Notes under the pieces: model-generated | What the model was told of the DNA's origin: nothing | Databases searched by the model: none | Seen by the model: only the letters and a program-made list of their open reading frames with translations | Shown: positions 11,340 to 25,075 of the stretch, one piece after another | Numbering within the stretch: the first letter of the stretch is position 1 | Layout of the letters: each line of letters begins with the position of its first letter | Assembly (NCBI GenBank): GCA_021904315.1 | Contig: CM038917.1 | Location: 744,001-808,000, forward strand | DNA: 64,000 nucleotides | Reading direction: 5' to 3' | From: Sphagnum magellanicum | Taxonomy: Eukaryota; Streptophyta; Sphagnopsida; Sphagnales; Sphagnaceae | Position numbers and translations under genes: made by a program

Positions 11340-14300
11340 ATAACTCTAGTATATTCAAAGCATTTTTGGCTCATGGTTGTCAAATGTAAAAAGAGTTCCA
11401 AGAGCATATAATGGTGAGAATCTTTTTCGAGGTATGTAATGTATAAAATTAAAATGCTAATATCAAATATATTTCAATAATTTGTCACCATAATTTGAAA
11501 AAATCCATCATAACCACCTGCATTGCAAAGTATGTAAATGCATACATGCTATCTAATGATTTTGGCATATATCCCTTGTGTAATCTCTTCAAAACAATTA
11601 CCCTCCTTAGGTAAGGCTAAACCTTAACTATACAATAAGGTCAAATAAAAACAAGATAAGTTTGAATTATTTATTAGTTGAGTAGGATAATTAAAAAAGT
11701 AACAAGAAATAATTGTCAATCAAGTAGGATATATATTTATTTTGTGATATATTCACAAGTATATTAGGGTAATAGATTTAGTTGCCCAGCATAGGAAGAC
11801 CCCCACCCAAAAAAAAAAAAACAAGAAACTGAAAAAACAGAAATAAAAATAAATAAAAAGAAAAGAATGATAAAAGCAAAAAAGGAAATAAACATAAAAA
11901 AAACCAAAAATGAAGCATAAACAAAAAACTGGAAAAGAAAAATGAAAAAATGCTGAAAAAGCCCCCCCCAAAATCAAAACACCACCAAAGAAAAAAAGAA
12001 ATGAAATTAAAAAACACCAAAAAACAAAAATAGAATAAAAACCAAAAACATATTGCCGACCTACTTCATTTGGCCCTTGTGTTGGATGCTCAATAGTTTG
12101 GGTCATTGATTATGATGATCAATGGGAATTTGGTCTTATTTAGGAATGAAAATTAATATGTATTGCATATTAATTCAACACCCTATTTGATGTGTAGGAT
12201 TTGGATACTAAATTTAAGAAAAAAAACTCTAATAATTGGAACAACAAGTATTATATTTTTGTTAATTTGCCCATACTTGTCTTTGAATTTATCTAGAGCG
12301 TGTAATTTGGACATTGTGGTGGTACAATTGGGTTTTAGGGCTTCAACCTTTTATTTTTTTTGTGTATGTGAAATTTCACACAGATGATGTGAGAGAGAGA
12401 AAAAAATTCTTTTACAAGATACTTTTTTTGAAGAAATTTTTTGCCATATTTAGAGACATTTTGAAAACAATTCACCATATTTTGACATATTTTTCTGTTT
12501 TGGAACATATTTTGCCACATTTCAATAATGTGAAACATTATTGCTTATTAATGAGATATTTTTCTTGGGATGCTTACAACTAATTTTAAATATAAATTTG
12601 AAAACAAAACATTGCCATTCATAGGGTTGTGTTAAACAAGTTTTAAAAACAAGAATTTATTACAAGAATTTCCTAGTTGTGAGGTACTATTGTTGATTTT
12701 ATATAGTGAGATTTATATGGGGACATTGTATGTGTTAAAAACAAGTAACTCATGATGAGGTCATTATGAATAGATAACCAAAATATATTCAAAGTGTAAC
12801 CGAATTAGTGATGAAAAATGTGATGATTGTATTTGATATTCTTTTGGTCATCCCATTCATTTGCATATTTCATTATTAAAATAAACATGGTACATAATTG
12901 TTTTTGTGATTATTGTTAAGTATTTATCGTAGAATGTTGGTATTCTATAATTTTTGTTTGTTGTTAGAACCCAATTCAATGTACACAAGGTCTTCACTTT
13001 TTGCATGTTTGGAGTTGATATCAAAGGAATGTCTTTAAAATGTTGTCATTGGCGTTATGAGACATGAGTGTGAAACACATAATTCATTGATCTAGTAGTG
13101 CACCACATTGGATGTTGAATTTAAACAAGCAATAAGTGTGCAAATCACACTAATTTGTCAAATGTGAACATATTTTCACATAAGAACGAGCTTTGATTGC
13201 TAGAGTTTTCTTCTTTGTATATAGATAGTTGTGGAAGTTCCCCAAGCATGGAGGTGCATTTGGTTGATAAACAAGTGAACCTTTTTATTTTTGCTTGCAA
13301 AATAATCTTAAATCTAATCATATTTGATGTGTATGTACCATGTGCATTAAAAATTGATATGACATGGCATGATGCAAATTGCTTGATACTTTGAAGACCA
13401 TTTGTAAACAAACTTAGACATGAAGAAAATGAAAGTTGCAAGTGGAATTTTATTGTTAAATTGAACTTGTTCAAATCATGTACAAATTTTAAGGCTATTT
13501 CATGTTATATGCACTAATTTTTTGAAGCATGCTATTAACCCAATTAAAGGTGTTTGAAACAAAAGAACTAATGTCATTAATAGCTTGTTTCTTTTGTTTG
13601 TGGTAATGTTGTTTGTCAAGTTAGCTCCAATGTTGGTTTCAAACTAAGATGATTTGTTTTAAAATCCATATGGCCATCTAGTAGATTAACATCTAATCAA
13701 TTGGAACATGTATGACAAATCAACATATAGTCAATTATTTATGATTTTTCATACCATACCCACCACTCATAATTAACAATTTTTGTTGAAATATTTAATT
13801 TTTCACCAAAAGAGGTTTCAAACCCGCATTTTTAATATTTCAAAATTTCACCATTCAAAGATAAGTATACAAGGTGCATTAATGTTTTATAATAAACAAT
13901 TGTAGACATTTAGTCTAGTTAGTTCAATCATTCCTTTGCAAATAATTAAAAGTTTGATCCTAAATATTTTTGATAGAGGTACTTTAAATTTTACTTTATT
14001 TTCCTTGGTTTCCATTTTAAGAATTATTTAATGCCAAACCATGGAGGTGAGTACATCACACAAATAGTTGTATAATGCATGATGACATTAACCTATGCAA
14101 GATTTAAATCAAAACACAACTTTTATTAAATCTCTTTGATCAATTGTAAGTTTGTCTGGTAAAATTATGTTCATGAATTGTAATACTTTTCCAACTTCCC
14201 ATTACACTCAAATAACTATAGCACACAAAATAACCTTATCACATGAAAAAAAAATCTTTCAAAGTTCCATATAAACCCATAATATTAATAGAGCTTTGAA

Positions 14301-16080
14301 TATGATATTATTAGTTATGAAATGGACAAATAAACTTTAGATTATGGGGCAATGATGAACCCCTAGATTATTAATGAATTTTATTTGGATTAGAATTAGA
14401 ATATTTGAAACTTAGAATGTGTTCCCTAAGTCTTCACAACTAAGTTCAAATGGCAAGGACTTTGAGACTTCAAAATGGCATATGCTTCACAAGACACATG
14501 AACCCTTCATTTGCACATAGCAAACAAGAAAAGGAGGTAGTGTCATTTGAACCAAAACGAAATCTCATCACAAATTCAACATGGATTAATTTTTATAAGA
14601 TGCACTACTCTTGGTTTCACATTTATTTATGTAGGAATCCATAGGGATTAAATTAGAATGAGAATAAAAAAAGTCCCAATAGGTAAATGTATGGTGTAAT
14701 GTAAACAATTTTAGGCAAAACAATAATTATGTATAATATCAAAAGTAGTAAAAAATGATAGTTCACTAACTTTGAATTCATTCAAAAATCACATTTAGTT
14801 GATTCAAACCTTACAAATAAAATCATTTATATGAACCTTAAATTTGCAATTGATTTATAATTGTGTTTTTGTAAATATACACCAATGATTTTATAGGAGT
14901 TGTTCAAAATGCCTTATTTGGCAACAATATATCATTTTTCATAATTTTAAAATTCTGTTTTATTTTTGTAAAATGGTAAAAAAAACACCTAACTTATTTA
15001 CATTTTCAAAAAAATAAATTACACCATAAAACAATCATAAACATCAACATTATTAGGTAATAATCTATTACTAAATATTTAAATGTAATCTTATTTGAAC
15101 TTTATGATTTTATGACAAATTAAATTTTTTTATGAAAATGATTTTAAAAAAAATGGTTGTCTGTTTGTATATACAAAATTTCATTGAATTTTTTTAATGA
15201 AAACTATTATTTCTTAATAAATTAACTTTGTTGTTAATGTTCTTTGTGACAAGGTCCTACAAGTAAATATATATATTTCAATTGAAATTTGAATCATTCA
15301 TATAATGCCACCAATTTCACAATATAATGATAGATTAACTACAAACTATTTTTAATTGCACAATTTGGGTGCATTCGTAATTAAAAGATCCAAAAAGGAT
15401 GTTAGATGAGCTTAAAAAAAAATCAAGTTTGAAAAAATATTTATGTTTAACCATTTAAAACCATGGAAATCATGGCAAGTTGATCTTATCTCATTCATAT
15501 GATTATCAAAAAATTTAAAACAAAAATCCATTTGATAAAATTTTAAATTTAAATTCGATTTAGGACCTTTGACAGTGAACACCTATTGTATCAAATTGAA
15601 TCAATTTTGCAGAGGACTATCAAAAGAACTCATATAATAAAAAAAAATTGATGGGACAAAAGTAAAAAAATAAAGGCTTATTTTCATACCCAAAAATCTG
15701 TGAAATTCTAAAACTTTAAAAATTCAAAAAACTTTCCAAAATTTTAAAACTTCAAAAGTCCTTTACCACATATAAATGTGGTATAATGTATATGGTGTTT
15801 AAAGAAGAATTATAATTTATTATACATAAAAACATAAAAATTTTAAAAAATCAATTTTTGGTTATGATTTGAAATTGTTATCATTTTTAAAAATGAAACA
15901 CATAATTTACAAGAAATTGATTTATTTTCAAATTTTCGTATTTATTCAATAAAATAAAATAAAATGTCATTACTTAAACAATTATATGCATTTTTCACAA
16001 AAAATTGCAAAAAAAAGATTTAAAATTCATTTGTATGGAAAAAAAAAAAATTGGACAAAAAGACATGCAATCTTTTTTTA
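11340..16080. other. Gene-poor AT-rich stretch
   Basis: Strongly AT-rich with homopolymer A/T runs and an A-rich, weakly C-containing block at 11800-12050. No exon-like segment, known domain or clear repeat unit was seen. The longest open frames are biased translations of A/T runs. Confidence 0.6.
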
Positions 16081-16085
16081 AAGTA

Positions 16086-16480
16086 ACTAGTGTGAACCCC
16101 GTGCATAATGCACAGGTGTGTTATTTCAACAATATTTGGTTGATGTTTTTGGTTTTTTAAAAAAACTTTTCTTTTCAAACAACCGTTGGTCCCCCCTCAC
16201 CACCCCGGTCCTTCGCATTTCCCACTCCGGTTCTTTACCCCGTCGACCCCCCCCCCCCCCTCGCCCGGTCCTTCGCATTTCCCACTCCGGTTCTTTAACC
16301 CGTTGAGCCCCCCCCCGCCTGGTCCTTCGCATTTCCCACTCCGGTTCTTTAACCTGTCGATCCCCCCCGGCCGGTCCTTCACATTTCCCACTCCGGTTCT
16401 TTAACCCATCGATCCCCCCCGCCCGGCCTTCCACATTTCCCACTCCAGTTCTTTAACCTTTCGGTTCCGGTTCTTGAGAA
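16086..16480 (-). mobile_element. Helitron-like 3' end with C-rich minisatellite, copy 1
   Basis: Read on the minus strand, the left edge is a stem (GTGCATTATGCAC), about 10 nt, then CTAG followed by T (plus 16086-16110). That is the arrangement of a Helitron 3' terminus: a hairpin about 10 nt before CTRR, inserted next to T. About 90 bp inside it, 16195-16480 holds about five diverged units. Each has GGTCCTTCGCATTTCCCACT, CCGGTTCTTTAACC, a GTCGA and a C run of variable length. No Rep/helicase frame is present, so any element is non-autonomous or truncated. The other end was not identified. Confidence 0.5.
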
Positions 16481-16689
16481 CCCAATAGGAACAAAAGAAC
16501 CGTCGGTTCCTTTCATTTCAACAACCTTGCCGAGCTGATGGTTTTCGTGGAAGAAGTGCCACTTTGTTGGCCGGTTCTTTGACTTTGTCATTATTTTGAG
16601 GCCCATAACTATGTACCAAGACTACCTTAATTGTCCGTGGCCATTGTCCCTTCGGAGTTAGGGGAAGTTTCATTCTTCTTTTACAATAT

Positions 16690-17015
16690 ACTAGTGTGGG
16701 CCCCGTGCATAATGCACAGGTGTGTTATATACCCCGTAGAGCCCCCCCCCCCCCCCACCGGTCCTTCCCATTTTCCACTTCGGTTCTTTACCCCGCCGCC
16801 CCGGTCCTTCGCATTTCCCACTTCGATTTTTTAACTTGTCAATCCCCCCGGCCGGTCCTTGGCATTTCCCACTCCGGTTCTGTAACCCGTCGATCCCCCC
16901 GGCCGGTCCTTGGCATTTCCCATTCCGGTTCTTTAACCTGTCGATCCCCCCGACCGGTCCTTCGCATTTCCCACTCCGATTATTTAACTCGTCGATCCCC
17001 CCGACCGGAGCATAT
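16690..17015 (-). mobile_element. Helitron-like 3' end with C-rich minisatellite, copy 2
   Basis: Second copy of the same module. It has the same A plus CTAG edge (16690-16694), the same GTGCATAATGCACAGGTGTG block and the same minisatellite unit (about five units, 16757-17010). It is about 600 bp from copy 1 in the same orientation, so the two are either independent insertions or a local duplication. The intervening DNA (16485-16685) contains GGTTCTTGAGAACC-type palindromes. Confidence 0.5.
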
Positions 17016-17019
17016 GGGT

Positions 17020-20000
17020 ATTACAAAAAAATCTAATACCCACCCCACATTGGTATTCTTTTTGTCCACAACAACAGTTTCTGAAACCAACCAATGGTGC
17101 GCTAAATATGTTCCCATAGGTTCCCCAAACTCTTGTTCCCGGCTTAAAAACCCCGGCTGGATGTAAGATGGAGAGGAGGAGGAGGAGGAGCAGAAGCCAC
17201 TTCTGGTGGCAGCACATGGAAGGTCACCCACGCCTTTTCCGTCGCCACTGTCCGTCCGGCTTAAAAACCCAGAACCAATGAGTCCGGCTGGATGGATGAC
17301 GGGACGGATTGAAGGGAAGCGGACCAAATGCACGGATTTAAGGGAAGCTTCATTTATGCGCGAATATGCGACCATCCTTCCTTTACTATATGTAATAATG
17401 TCGTTGGGTCATTTTATCTTGTTTGTGCCCATTTACCACTACCAAACCACATCAAATTCTATTACTTTGAAAATTGTAACCTTGTGACAAATTTTAATCT
17501 ACACCATTCCATGGATTTATTCCAATATTTCAAAAATTCCATTCCAAAATATACTAATGTTACTTTATAGCTCTTGTCAAGTCAAGCTCCCAATTTCAAC
17601 ACAAAGATTTCATGTGCATTGTGTTTTCAATGATCAAATATCTAATTTAGAACTTGAAATTGTTTTCTTCGGTGGGGGCATGCAACCCTCAATATCTTAT
17701 GATTATTTTGATAACTTTCAAAAGGCATTAAGTGGACTTACTTTTGACAATATTTCAAACTTTAATCATATTTTGACCAATAATCCTAACAATGTGTGTT
17801 TGTAGTTTTGATAGTGTTTCCTTTTGATTTTCTCATGTTTTTTCTTTTGTTTAAGATAATGTTTTGTCATAACTTTGGTAACCGACTATTTGTGATCAAT
17901 GACAAAGAGTTGGGAAGCTTTCTTTAAAATGTATGTTTTAAAATCTAACATGGAGTTTAATCCTTGTAACATGCACCTTCAACAACATTCAAATCAATGG
18001 ACTTTTTTTATTAAAAATAATTGCAATGAAAATGAACAAGAGATGAAACCACAATACATGAATCCTTGGAAACTTGAAAGGCCAAAGATCTAAATATGTT
18101 AAGTGAATACCTTGATAACTTGAATGCAAATTTTTTGCCTTGTCCAAAAGTAATGGAGATTTGGTGATGAACAATACCTAGTAAAATAATATTTTATTTG
18201 ATTATGTAGTGGGTGCCAATTTATTTATTTATTTATCAACATGCACTTTGACATGAAACATAATACTTTTTGATTTTTTTTGTTTGCACTATAAAAAGAT
18301 TTAATATTCTCAGTAGGAATGAGGATGTCAACTATTTTTCATTCACTTTGACAAACTTCAAAGGGTAGTGGATTGTAGTATGACACGCGGATGATTCCAT
18401 ATTGACCTTGTGCGAGATTTTGATTTCTACACAATAAAATTTGTCAAAACATTTGCAATTTTAGTATTGCATTCTCCACCAGAGTTTGAGGTTATATTAT
18501 CAACCAAGTCGAGCATATTCTACAAATGCATGAATGAAGAAGAAAGGATGGAAGAGTATGCTAATAACCAATGCTTACAACCTTTAGGTTTCCACAATTT
18601 TTTGCACTAAGCAACTCAAACTTTTGAAATTTCAACACTTTGGGCAATGAATTTTTCAAAATATTGACAATATAAAAAATAATTTAATTTCTTCCAAATC
18701 ATATCTTACTAGTAGTAGAGTGGACGGATTGGGAAGAATCTTGATGCGATCACATAATGTCAAACCATGGAAAATTTTAGTGAGTACAGAAAGGAAGGGT
18801 GGATGAATAAGGCTATTGCTTTTCATCACATGGGGTGGATGGATGAAAAATATTAGTATGTTCATTGCTAGACAATGCAACTTGCAAGCTTGCCTTGGCT
18901 TTTGCTCCCAATCTTGCTTTCTAAGTGAATTGTAGTTGACGAAAAATGACAAATTGTTCTGGTGTGTCAATCTTAAAAGAAAACAAATGAACTTCTCAAT
19001 AGTTCCCAAGAAAACTTTAGCTACCATAGTGAAGGATAGCTTCAAGTCTCAACCCATGTTTATTGAATAATTTTTTTTTTTTTGAAAATTTCAACGTTTC
19101 TATGAAAAGTATTTGTAGAAATGTTGAAAAATCACACCTTTAGACTCAAAGTAGAGAATATGACTTTTCTTATAGCCATAATAGGCCTTCACAATTGAAG
19201 GTTGGATTATTTACATATTATGATAATGTCAAATTTATGATAAACACCATATATCATTTATACAAAAATGAATGGAAATCACAAAGTTTATGTCATGAAT
19301 GTGTATAATAATGAACCACGACTTTGTCAAAATATGCCTTATTCAACAACAAAATTGAAGAAGTGTCACAATTGGTGTAAAGTAGACCTTGTTATATTGC
19401 CATGTTAATATTGTCGTTGGAAGGCTACTTACCAAATTTGGAGGGCAATGTGCACATCCCTCACATTTACATTTTCAACTTTTTATTTACTAAAAAGTCC
19501 TTATATATATATCTATATATATCTATATATATATATAATAGGTCTCAATTCTTTGGGAAGAGAGTCAAGAGAGGTTCAAGCCTCAAGGTGCCTCCCTACA
19601 AGGCCCACCAACAAGTGAGTATCACATGAAAAGAAAAGGAGATATATGTTTTCAGCTTTTTGAGGTTACCTAAACCATTTGACATTAAATAATAATATTT
19701 TTTTTCTTTTGACATTTCATGGTAACATGAACATGAATATTCAAGAGGGAAAATTGGAATATTTGAGTGTTGCAAATTGCACACGACAAATAAGGCTTCT
19801 AATTCTCTTTGTACGTGGGCTCAAATTTTCTTGAAAAAACATTCGAATCCTTTTGAAGGGAGACCCTTCTTCTTCTTGTGTGTACCTCTATACCTTACCC
19901 TAAGGTCAGTTTTGTCATTAAATAATCCTCAAAATAGTGAAATGAAATTTTGTGAAAAATATGAAGTTGACATGGTTGAGAATCATCATAATTATCATAG

Positions 20001-20530
20001 GTTATATTTTGAAAAATAATTTCACTACTCATTTCACAATATTATAGTAGATGAAAAATTCAAAATTCAAAAATTATAGGGAAAAAAAAATTCAAAATTT
20101 TAAAAACGAATTTATTTTTTGACAAAAAAAAATTATTCATTTTGTCAATGTGGAAACTCACCTTAGGCTATAGTGGTAGTAGTAGTAGTAGATTGGAGAC
20201 TATTATAAGCTCAAAAACCCTAAACCCACAAAAATTTCAAAAAGCGCACTTGCTTGTGATCAAATATGTGAATACCCAATTGTGCATATTAGAAGAGCTT
20301 TGAGTGAACATGTATATACCACCTGGGTGTGGTGTTTTTTAAATTATTTTATTATATTTTTCATTTTGGTGAGATAGGTGGGCTTGGGAAGATCCTCAAC
20401 AAGAGGAATGAGACAAATTTGGCTAGTGGTCAAATAGGAAAGTAATTAAAAAAAAGAAAAAAGAATCCTAGTTTGTTTTGGTGACCCATAGGAGGAATAT
20501 ATCATCTAAATATGGCAATTTCAAACTTTT
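17020..20530. other. Gene-poor AT-rich stretch with a short GC-rich start
   Basis: 17020-17340 is less AT-rich and carries a GAGGAG run and a repeated GGCTTAAAAACCC (about 17142 and 17259). The rest is AT-rich without exon-like sequence. An (AT)n-type microsatellite sits at 19500-19542. A copy of the AGCCAAATTTGGCT-type family (diverged, CAAATTTGGCTAG) is at about 20370-20450. Confidence 0.5.
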
Positions 20531-20539
20531 TTTTCCTCT

Positions 20540-20985
20540 CAAAATATGGTGACTTTGGAGCCTTTTTTTTCCCCCAAAAAAAAATCCTTTGTACTACCCT
20601 TTGCACTTGGTTTTTTTTTTTTTTTTTTTGGTTGTTGTTGCCGAGGTGTAAAATTTAGCCACCAAAAAAAACACTAGTGTAGGTATCCTCTTAGGGAGGT
20701 GGTATTAAGCCCAAGCCAAAAATCTTGACCAATAGTGACTTTGGAGTTTTTTTTTTTTTTTTTGGCAAAAGTATCCTTTGTACCATTGGCACTCTATCGT
20801 TTTGTTGTTGTCCTCGAGGTGTGAAATTTAGCCACCAAAAAAAAAAAAAACAATGCTATTGATGATGCATACACACCCATAAAAAGGATTGGGAGGTAGT
20901 GTTACCCCAAGCCAAAAATTGTGAGCATCGATGACTTTGGAGCCTTTTTGCTCCCTAAAGAAATCCTTTGTGGGGGCAAAGGGGC
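20540..20985. repeat. Diverged tandem repeat, about 205 bp unit, two copies plus a partial
   Basis: Units start with GTGACTTTGGAG (about 20547, 20736 and 20930). The two full units continue with a poly-T, ATCCTTTGTAC, GTTGTTGTYSYCGAGGTGT, AAATTTAGCCACCAAAAAAA and AAGCCCAAGCCAAAAAT-like blocks. The third is truncated after ATCCTTTGTG. No coding frame. Confidence 0.7.
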
Positions 20986-21507
20986 TTCAACACATGGGGC
21001 TTCAACACATGTCCATCAAGTAATTGCTTAATTTTGAAGATTCCATGTCAATAAAATTCCTGAATATTTTGAATTACACACTCTCTATTTTCCTTCTCAA
21101 ATTATTTTCTTCGGGAAAATTTATTTATTTTTTAAAAAAAATCATCATTTTCTACAAATAATATAGTTAGCATTGAGTTTCTCAAGGTATAGTATGATTT
21201 TAGGGCCAGAATGAACCTCACTAGTGCTGGTGGCTATTGGTGGTTTCACTCAATTTGAGGCACTCAACTTTAAACTTGCTTCTTTTTTTAGCAAGAGAAG
21301 TTGGGCCATGAATATATACATGGCCCGAGGCAATGCCCAAAACTCGCATATCAAGGCCAAAAAAATCCATGAATTTGCACATGGAAAGTGCTTTGTTTTT
21401 CCTTTTAAAAATTATTGTTGAACAAGATCATATGTTTGCCTTTTATGTCAAGTTTGTGGTGAAGTTTTCTTCCACAATTTAGGGGAGTGATATTGTGGGG
21501 AAGAGAG

Positions 21508-21510
<3 letters not shown>

Positions 21511-21546
<36 letters not shown>
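21511..21546. repeat. (GA)n microsatellite
   Basis: Uninterrupted GA dinucleotide run of about 18 units in AT-rich intergenic DNA. Confidence 0.95.
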
Positions 21547-21548
<2 letters not shown>

Positions 21549-21549
21549 C

Positions 21550-24500
21550 AAATGATACCTATTTATGCATGTAGGTTGTAACTCTAACTATTCTTTCCTT
21601 AACTTCTCATGTGGTTTGGACCATTAGGTGTTGTGAACTTTAGAGGTGTCATGTTGCATCAAAAGGCATATGAAGATAATATTATGCATTATAATGGTTT
21701 TGGGTATGATGGGTTGCGTGTACTTTATCTAGTCATCCATTTGAAAATTTAACTAGATTGTATTGGATGAGGTCTAGATTGTCATCTACATTACTAGGTT
21801 CTCATCAACTATCTAAGTTTATCATGGTTGCCATGATTTAACCCTAAGTTTATGACACTTATCATGATTTTCAAAGACTTTGGGCTCTATTAGGGGATTC
21901 ACTCATTTATGTCTATTTGTGACATCCGTAAAACAAGTAGGAATGAACATTTTCACTTGAAGAACAATGATAATAGTTGTGCCAACATGGTCTTCAAAAG
22001 AGCAATTAATTATCTAAAATTTCCATTTGAAAGGAAAATGATAAAAAAAATTGAATTCAATATTTAAAAAAGGAAAAAACCACAACAATCAGTCATTTTA
22101 AAAAAATAGTATAAGATAATTCCCCAGTTAAAATTTAAAGAAAAGAAAACTCATATGAACACTACTAGTAAGAACCTTGGATTGACATTTTAAACTTAAT
22201 TTCATTAACTAAAAACACTCTTATATATATTAATTGTGGTTAGTTTCAAATTCTTGTCAAGGAGTAGAGTTTGTAAATTTTTTCCAATTTGTGAGCCCAT
22301 GTGGTGTCATTGGTATGCTTCTATTATTTGATACCTATATGTATATTATTATGAATTGGTGAGAAAATAGATGATTACATATGTCTTCATGGTTCATAGT
22401 ATTTCATGGGTCAAAACACAACATCACTTTTTAAAACAAAAAACCAAACACAATTCATACAAATTTTAAAAATGAAAGTTGGGTATTCAACAATTTTTTT
22501 TTCCCCCTAGGCTAGTTAATTTATTGAGACAACACAAATTATGGCTTTCCAAGGACTCAAAGATGGCCATGTTGTCTCCAAAGTCCTAGGCACATGAATT
22601 TTTGTTGATAGAAAAAGAATTGTCCCTTTTGTGCATTGACTTCTTGTGTTTGGGCCCTTTTGGACAAATTTAGGGTTAGTATAAAAATTTGCTTTTGGTG
22701 ATTATTTTTTGCCTTATTTGCCATTTTCAACCTCACATTTAAATCTTCACTTCAAAGTTGACTAGTTACAAAATTTCCAACCTCAATAATATATGTTAGA
22801 TATCATATTTTTCATCCATATTGTCATTGATAATTGCTAGCCCAATTAGGTAATCATCCAAGAAAATAAGAAAAATCCAAAATTGGGTAAAGGAAATTTT
22901 GTGGGTACAAATTCACTTTGTAGAAAATTAATTTCTTATGCTCAAATGTTTGCATATTTAATAGATGAAAACATCCTCTTGACACTTTGACAAAGGGAAA
23001 GCTTAAAGATTTTTAAATAAAAAGTTTGTAGTTATGACCAAAATTGGCATGAATGAAGACTTTTTCCTTAGAACTAAATACTAACCCTTTTAAAGGAAGT
23101 GAGTTGTGTTGAAGGTGGAAGGGACCTCAACATTGCTTCAAGGTTTAGATAGATAGAGAATTAAAAGCTTTGAGCTGTTAAATAATATTTTTAAAAAATG
23201 GAACAAATGCACTAGGGCAAAAGCATGATAAAATAAACAAAAAATTCATTTGCTCAAAAATTTAGTTTACAACTTTTAGCATAAACATAAAAAATTTTAG
23301 TATCATAAAAGTAAGTAATAAGGAGCTTTGAACCTAGCGGAGTCAATACAATGTTGAAAATTACTTTTACATTAAAAATTTCATATATTATGATTATAAA
23401 ATGCACAATTTGAAAACACACAATTATTTTTTTATGTCTTTATTAATTCAAAAACAAAAAAAAATCTATATTTCATCTACTTGCAACCTACTTGGTAAAA
23501 GTCAAATATCTTTTCAAGTAGATGCATTTAAAAAAGACTTACTTGAATGAATATTAAAGATGTGTTTTGTTAATTTATATTAAGAAAAGTAAAAAAATAT
23601 GTTATTCAATGAATTAACATAATATTTTTACTTTCAAGACATTAAAGTCAATTTATGGCTACTTGTCATTTTTTATGACAAGGAACACAAATTATTTATT
23701 TTACCATGCTTATGCCCACTAGGGGTGACTTAATTTCTTGAAATTGTAAATCAAATTGAAAATCATGTGATTTTTGCAAGTTTTGCCAAATTATTATCAC
23801 ATGCATAATGTAACAATAAAAAGTGAAAGAAACCATCATCAAATTACTATAATTTATTTTAGTTGATGTACTAAAGGTGAATTTAAATTTGAATGGACCA
23901 AAAAGAGGCAAACAATTATAATAATTTAAAAAATCTTGTAAGTCACTTTGGGAAGCATTTGTTTTCTTGGTATTTTTTCAAACAACTTATCAATTTCAAA
24001 AATTATTTTTTTCATTTAGAAAAAAACCCAACTATAGATTAAATAAATTAAAAATACTTGCATCACTAGGGTTTTTTCAAAATTATCTAGTAGGTGGATT
24101 GGCAATCATCTACAAGAGCAATGAACCAAATTTGGTTAGAGGTCAAATAACGAAATAATTAATTAAAAAAATTGGCCTAGTTCTAGCAATTGGGAGGAAC
24201 TCATTTTGTTTAAATTATAATAATTAAATTATCCAATGAATTCTATTCTCTTTGGTTTCATTTATAATATTGTCATAGAGATACCTATGTCCAATGTATG
24301 TATGTATGTATGTATCTTACACCCTAAACCCCAAACCCTTCCATTCCATCAATTTAAAAGTTTGTTGAGCATCATCCCTAATTTTGACATTTTAGAATGA
24401 AATTTTGCTGAAATTTTGAACATCTTCCTCTAGCTCACAAAGTAGGGTGTCAAGAGGGCTTTCAAGGACATTTCTTTTAGTTTCTCTATCTGGAAAGGGC

Positions 24501-25070
24501 AAAAGAAGCCCAACAACACACAAAAGGAGAACACGTCAAAGTGCATCCAAGAGCCCTATTCCTTTTCTTTTTCTTTTCTTTTTGGTGGATTGCTTTTGGG
24601 GAAGATGGTTGGGCCCAAGGACATGAGGTTTACCCCACCTTGTTCCCCAAACCCAAGAAACCCTAAACCCTACTTTCTTCGATTTGCCAAAAAGAGAGAC
24701 TTAGGGGATGGTACCTACACACCAAACTAAAAATTTAGCATGGACTCTATCCTTCAAATGCATGCAAATTCTATTTTGAAATTATACCACAATATGATGA
24801 TTTTCCAACCCGGTAACAAAACTCCCAAAAACGTGGTAACAAAACTCTTCAACATTGCAATCCATTACAAAATGAACTTAAAATTGTGTAAGTATTTTCT
24901 CCTCTTCCCACTCCCAACAAGATTAGGCCTATTCACAAGTACGGAGTAGGAATGAGATAGTTTGCAACACAAACTATATAGCCAATAACTTCTTGTGTAT
25001 AAACCCTAAACCCTATACAACATGCAAAGTATCAAAGGAACACGATAACTATATTCCCTATCACCGGGCA
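21550..25070. other. Gene-poor AT-rich stretch
   Basis: No exon-like sequence seen. It contains a short GTAT microsatellite (about 24296-24315), telomere-type AAACCCTAAACCC words (24320, 24658, 25003) and a diverged copy of the ACAAGAG...CCAAATTTGG family at 24090-24168. Confidence 0.5.
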
Positions 25071-25075
25071 TTGAA

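Noticed and set aside
11753..12106. Hydrophobic Phe-rich minus-strand frame resembling a membrane protein
   Set aside because: Arises from an A-rich low-complexity tract; Phe/Leu composition is the expected translation of poly-T.
16118..17166. Pro/Ser/Phe repeat 'proteins' over the C-rich minisatellite
   Set aside because: Frames exist on both strands and follow the repeat unit. No start, splice or codon support.
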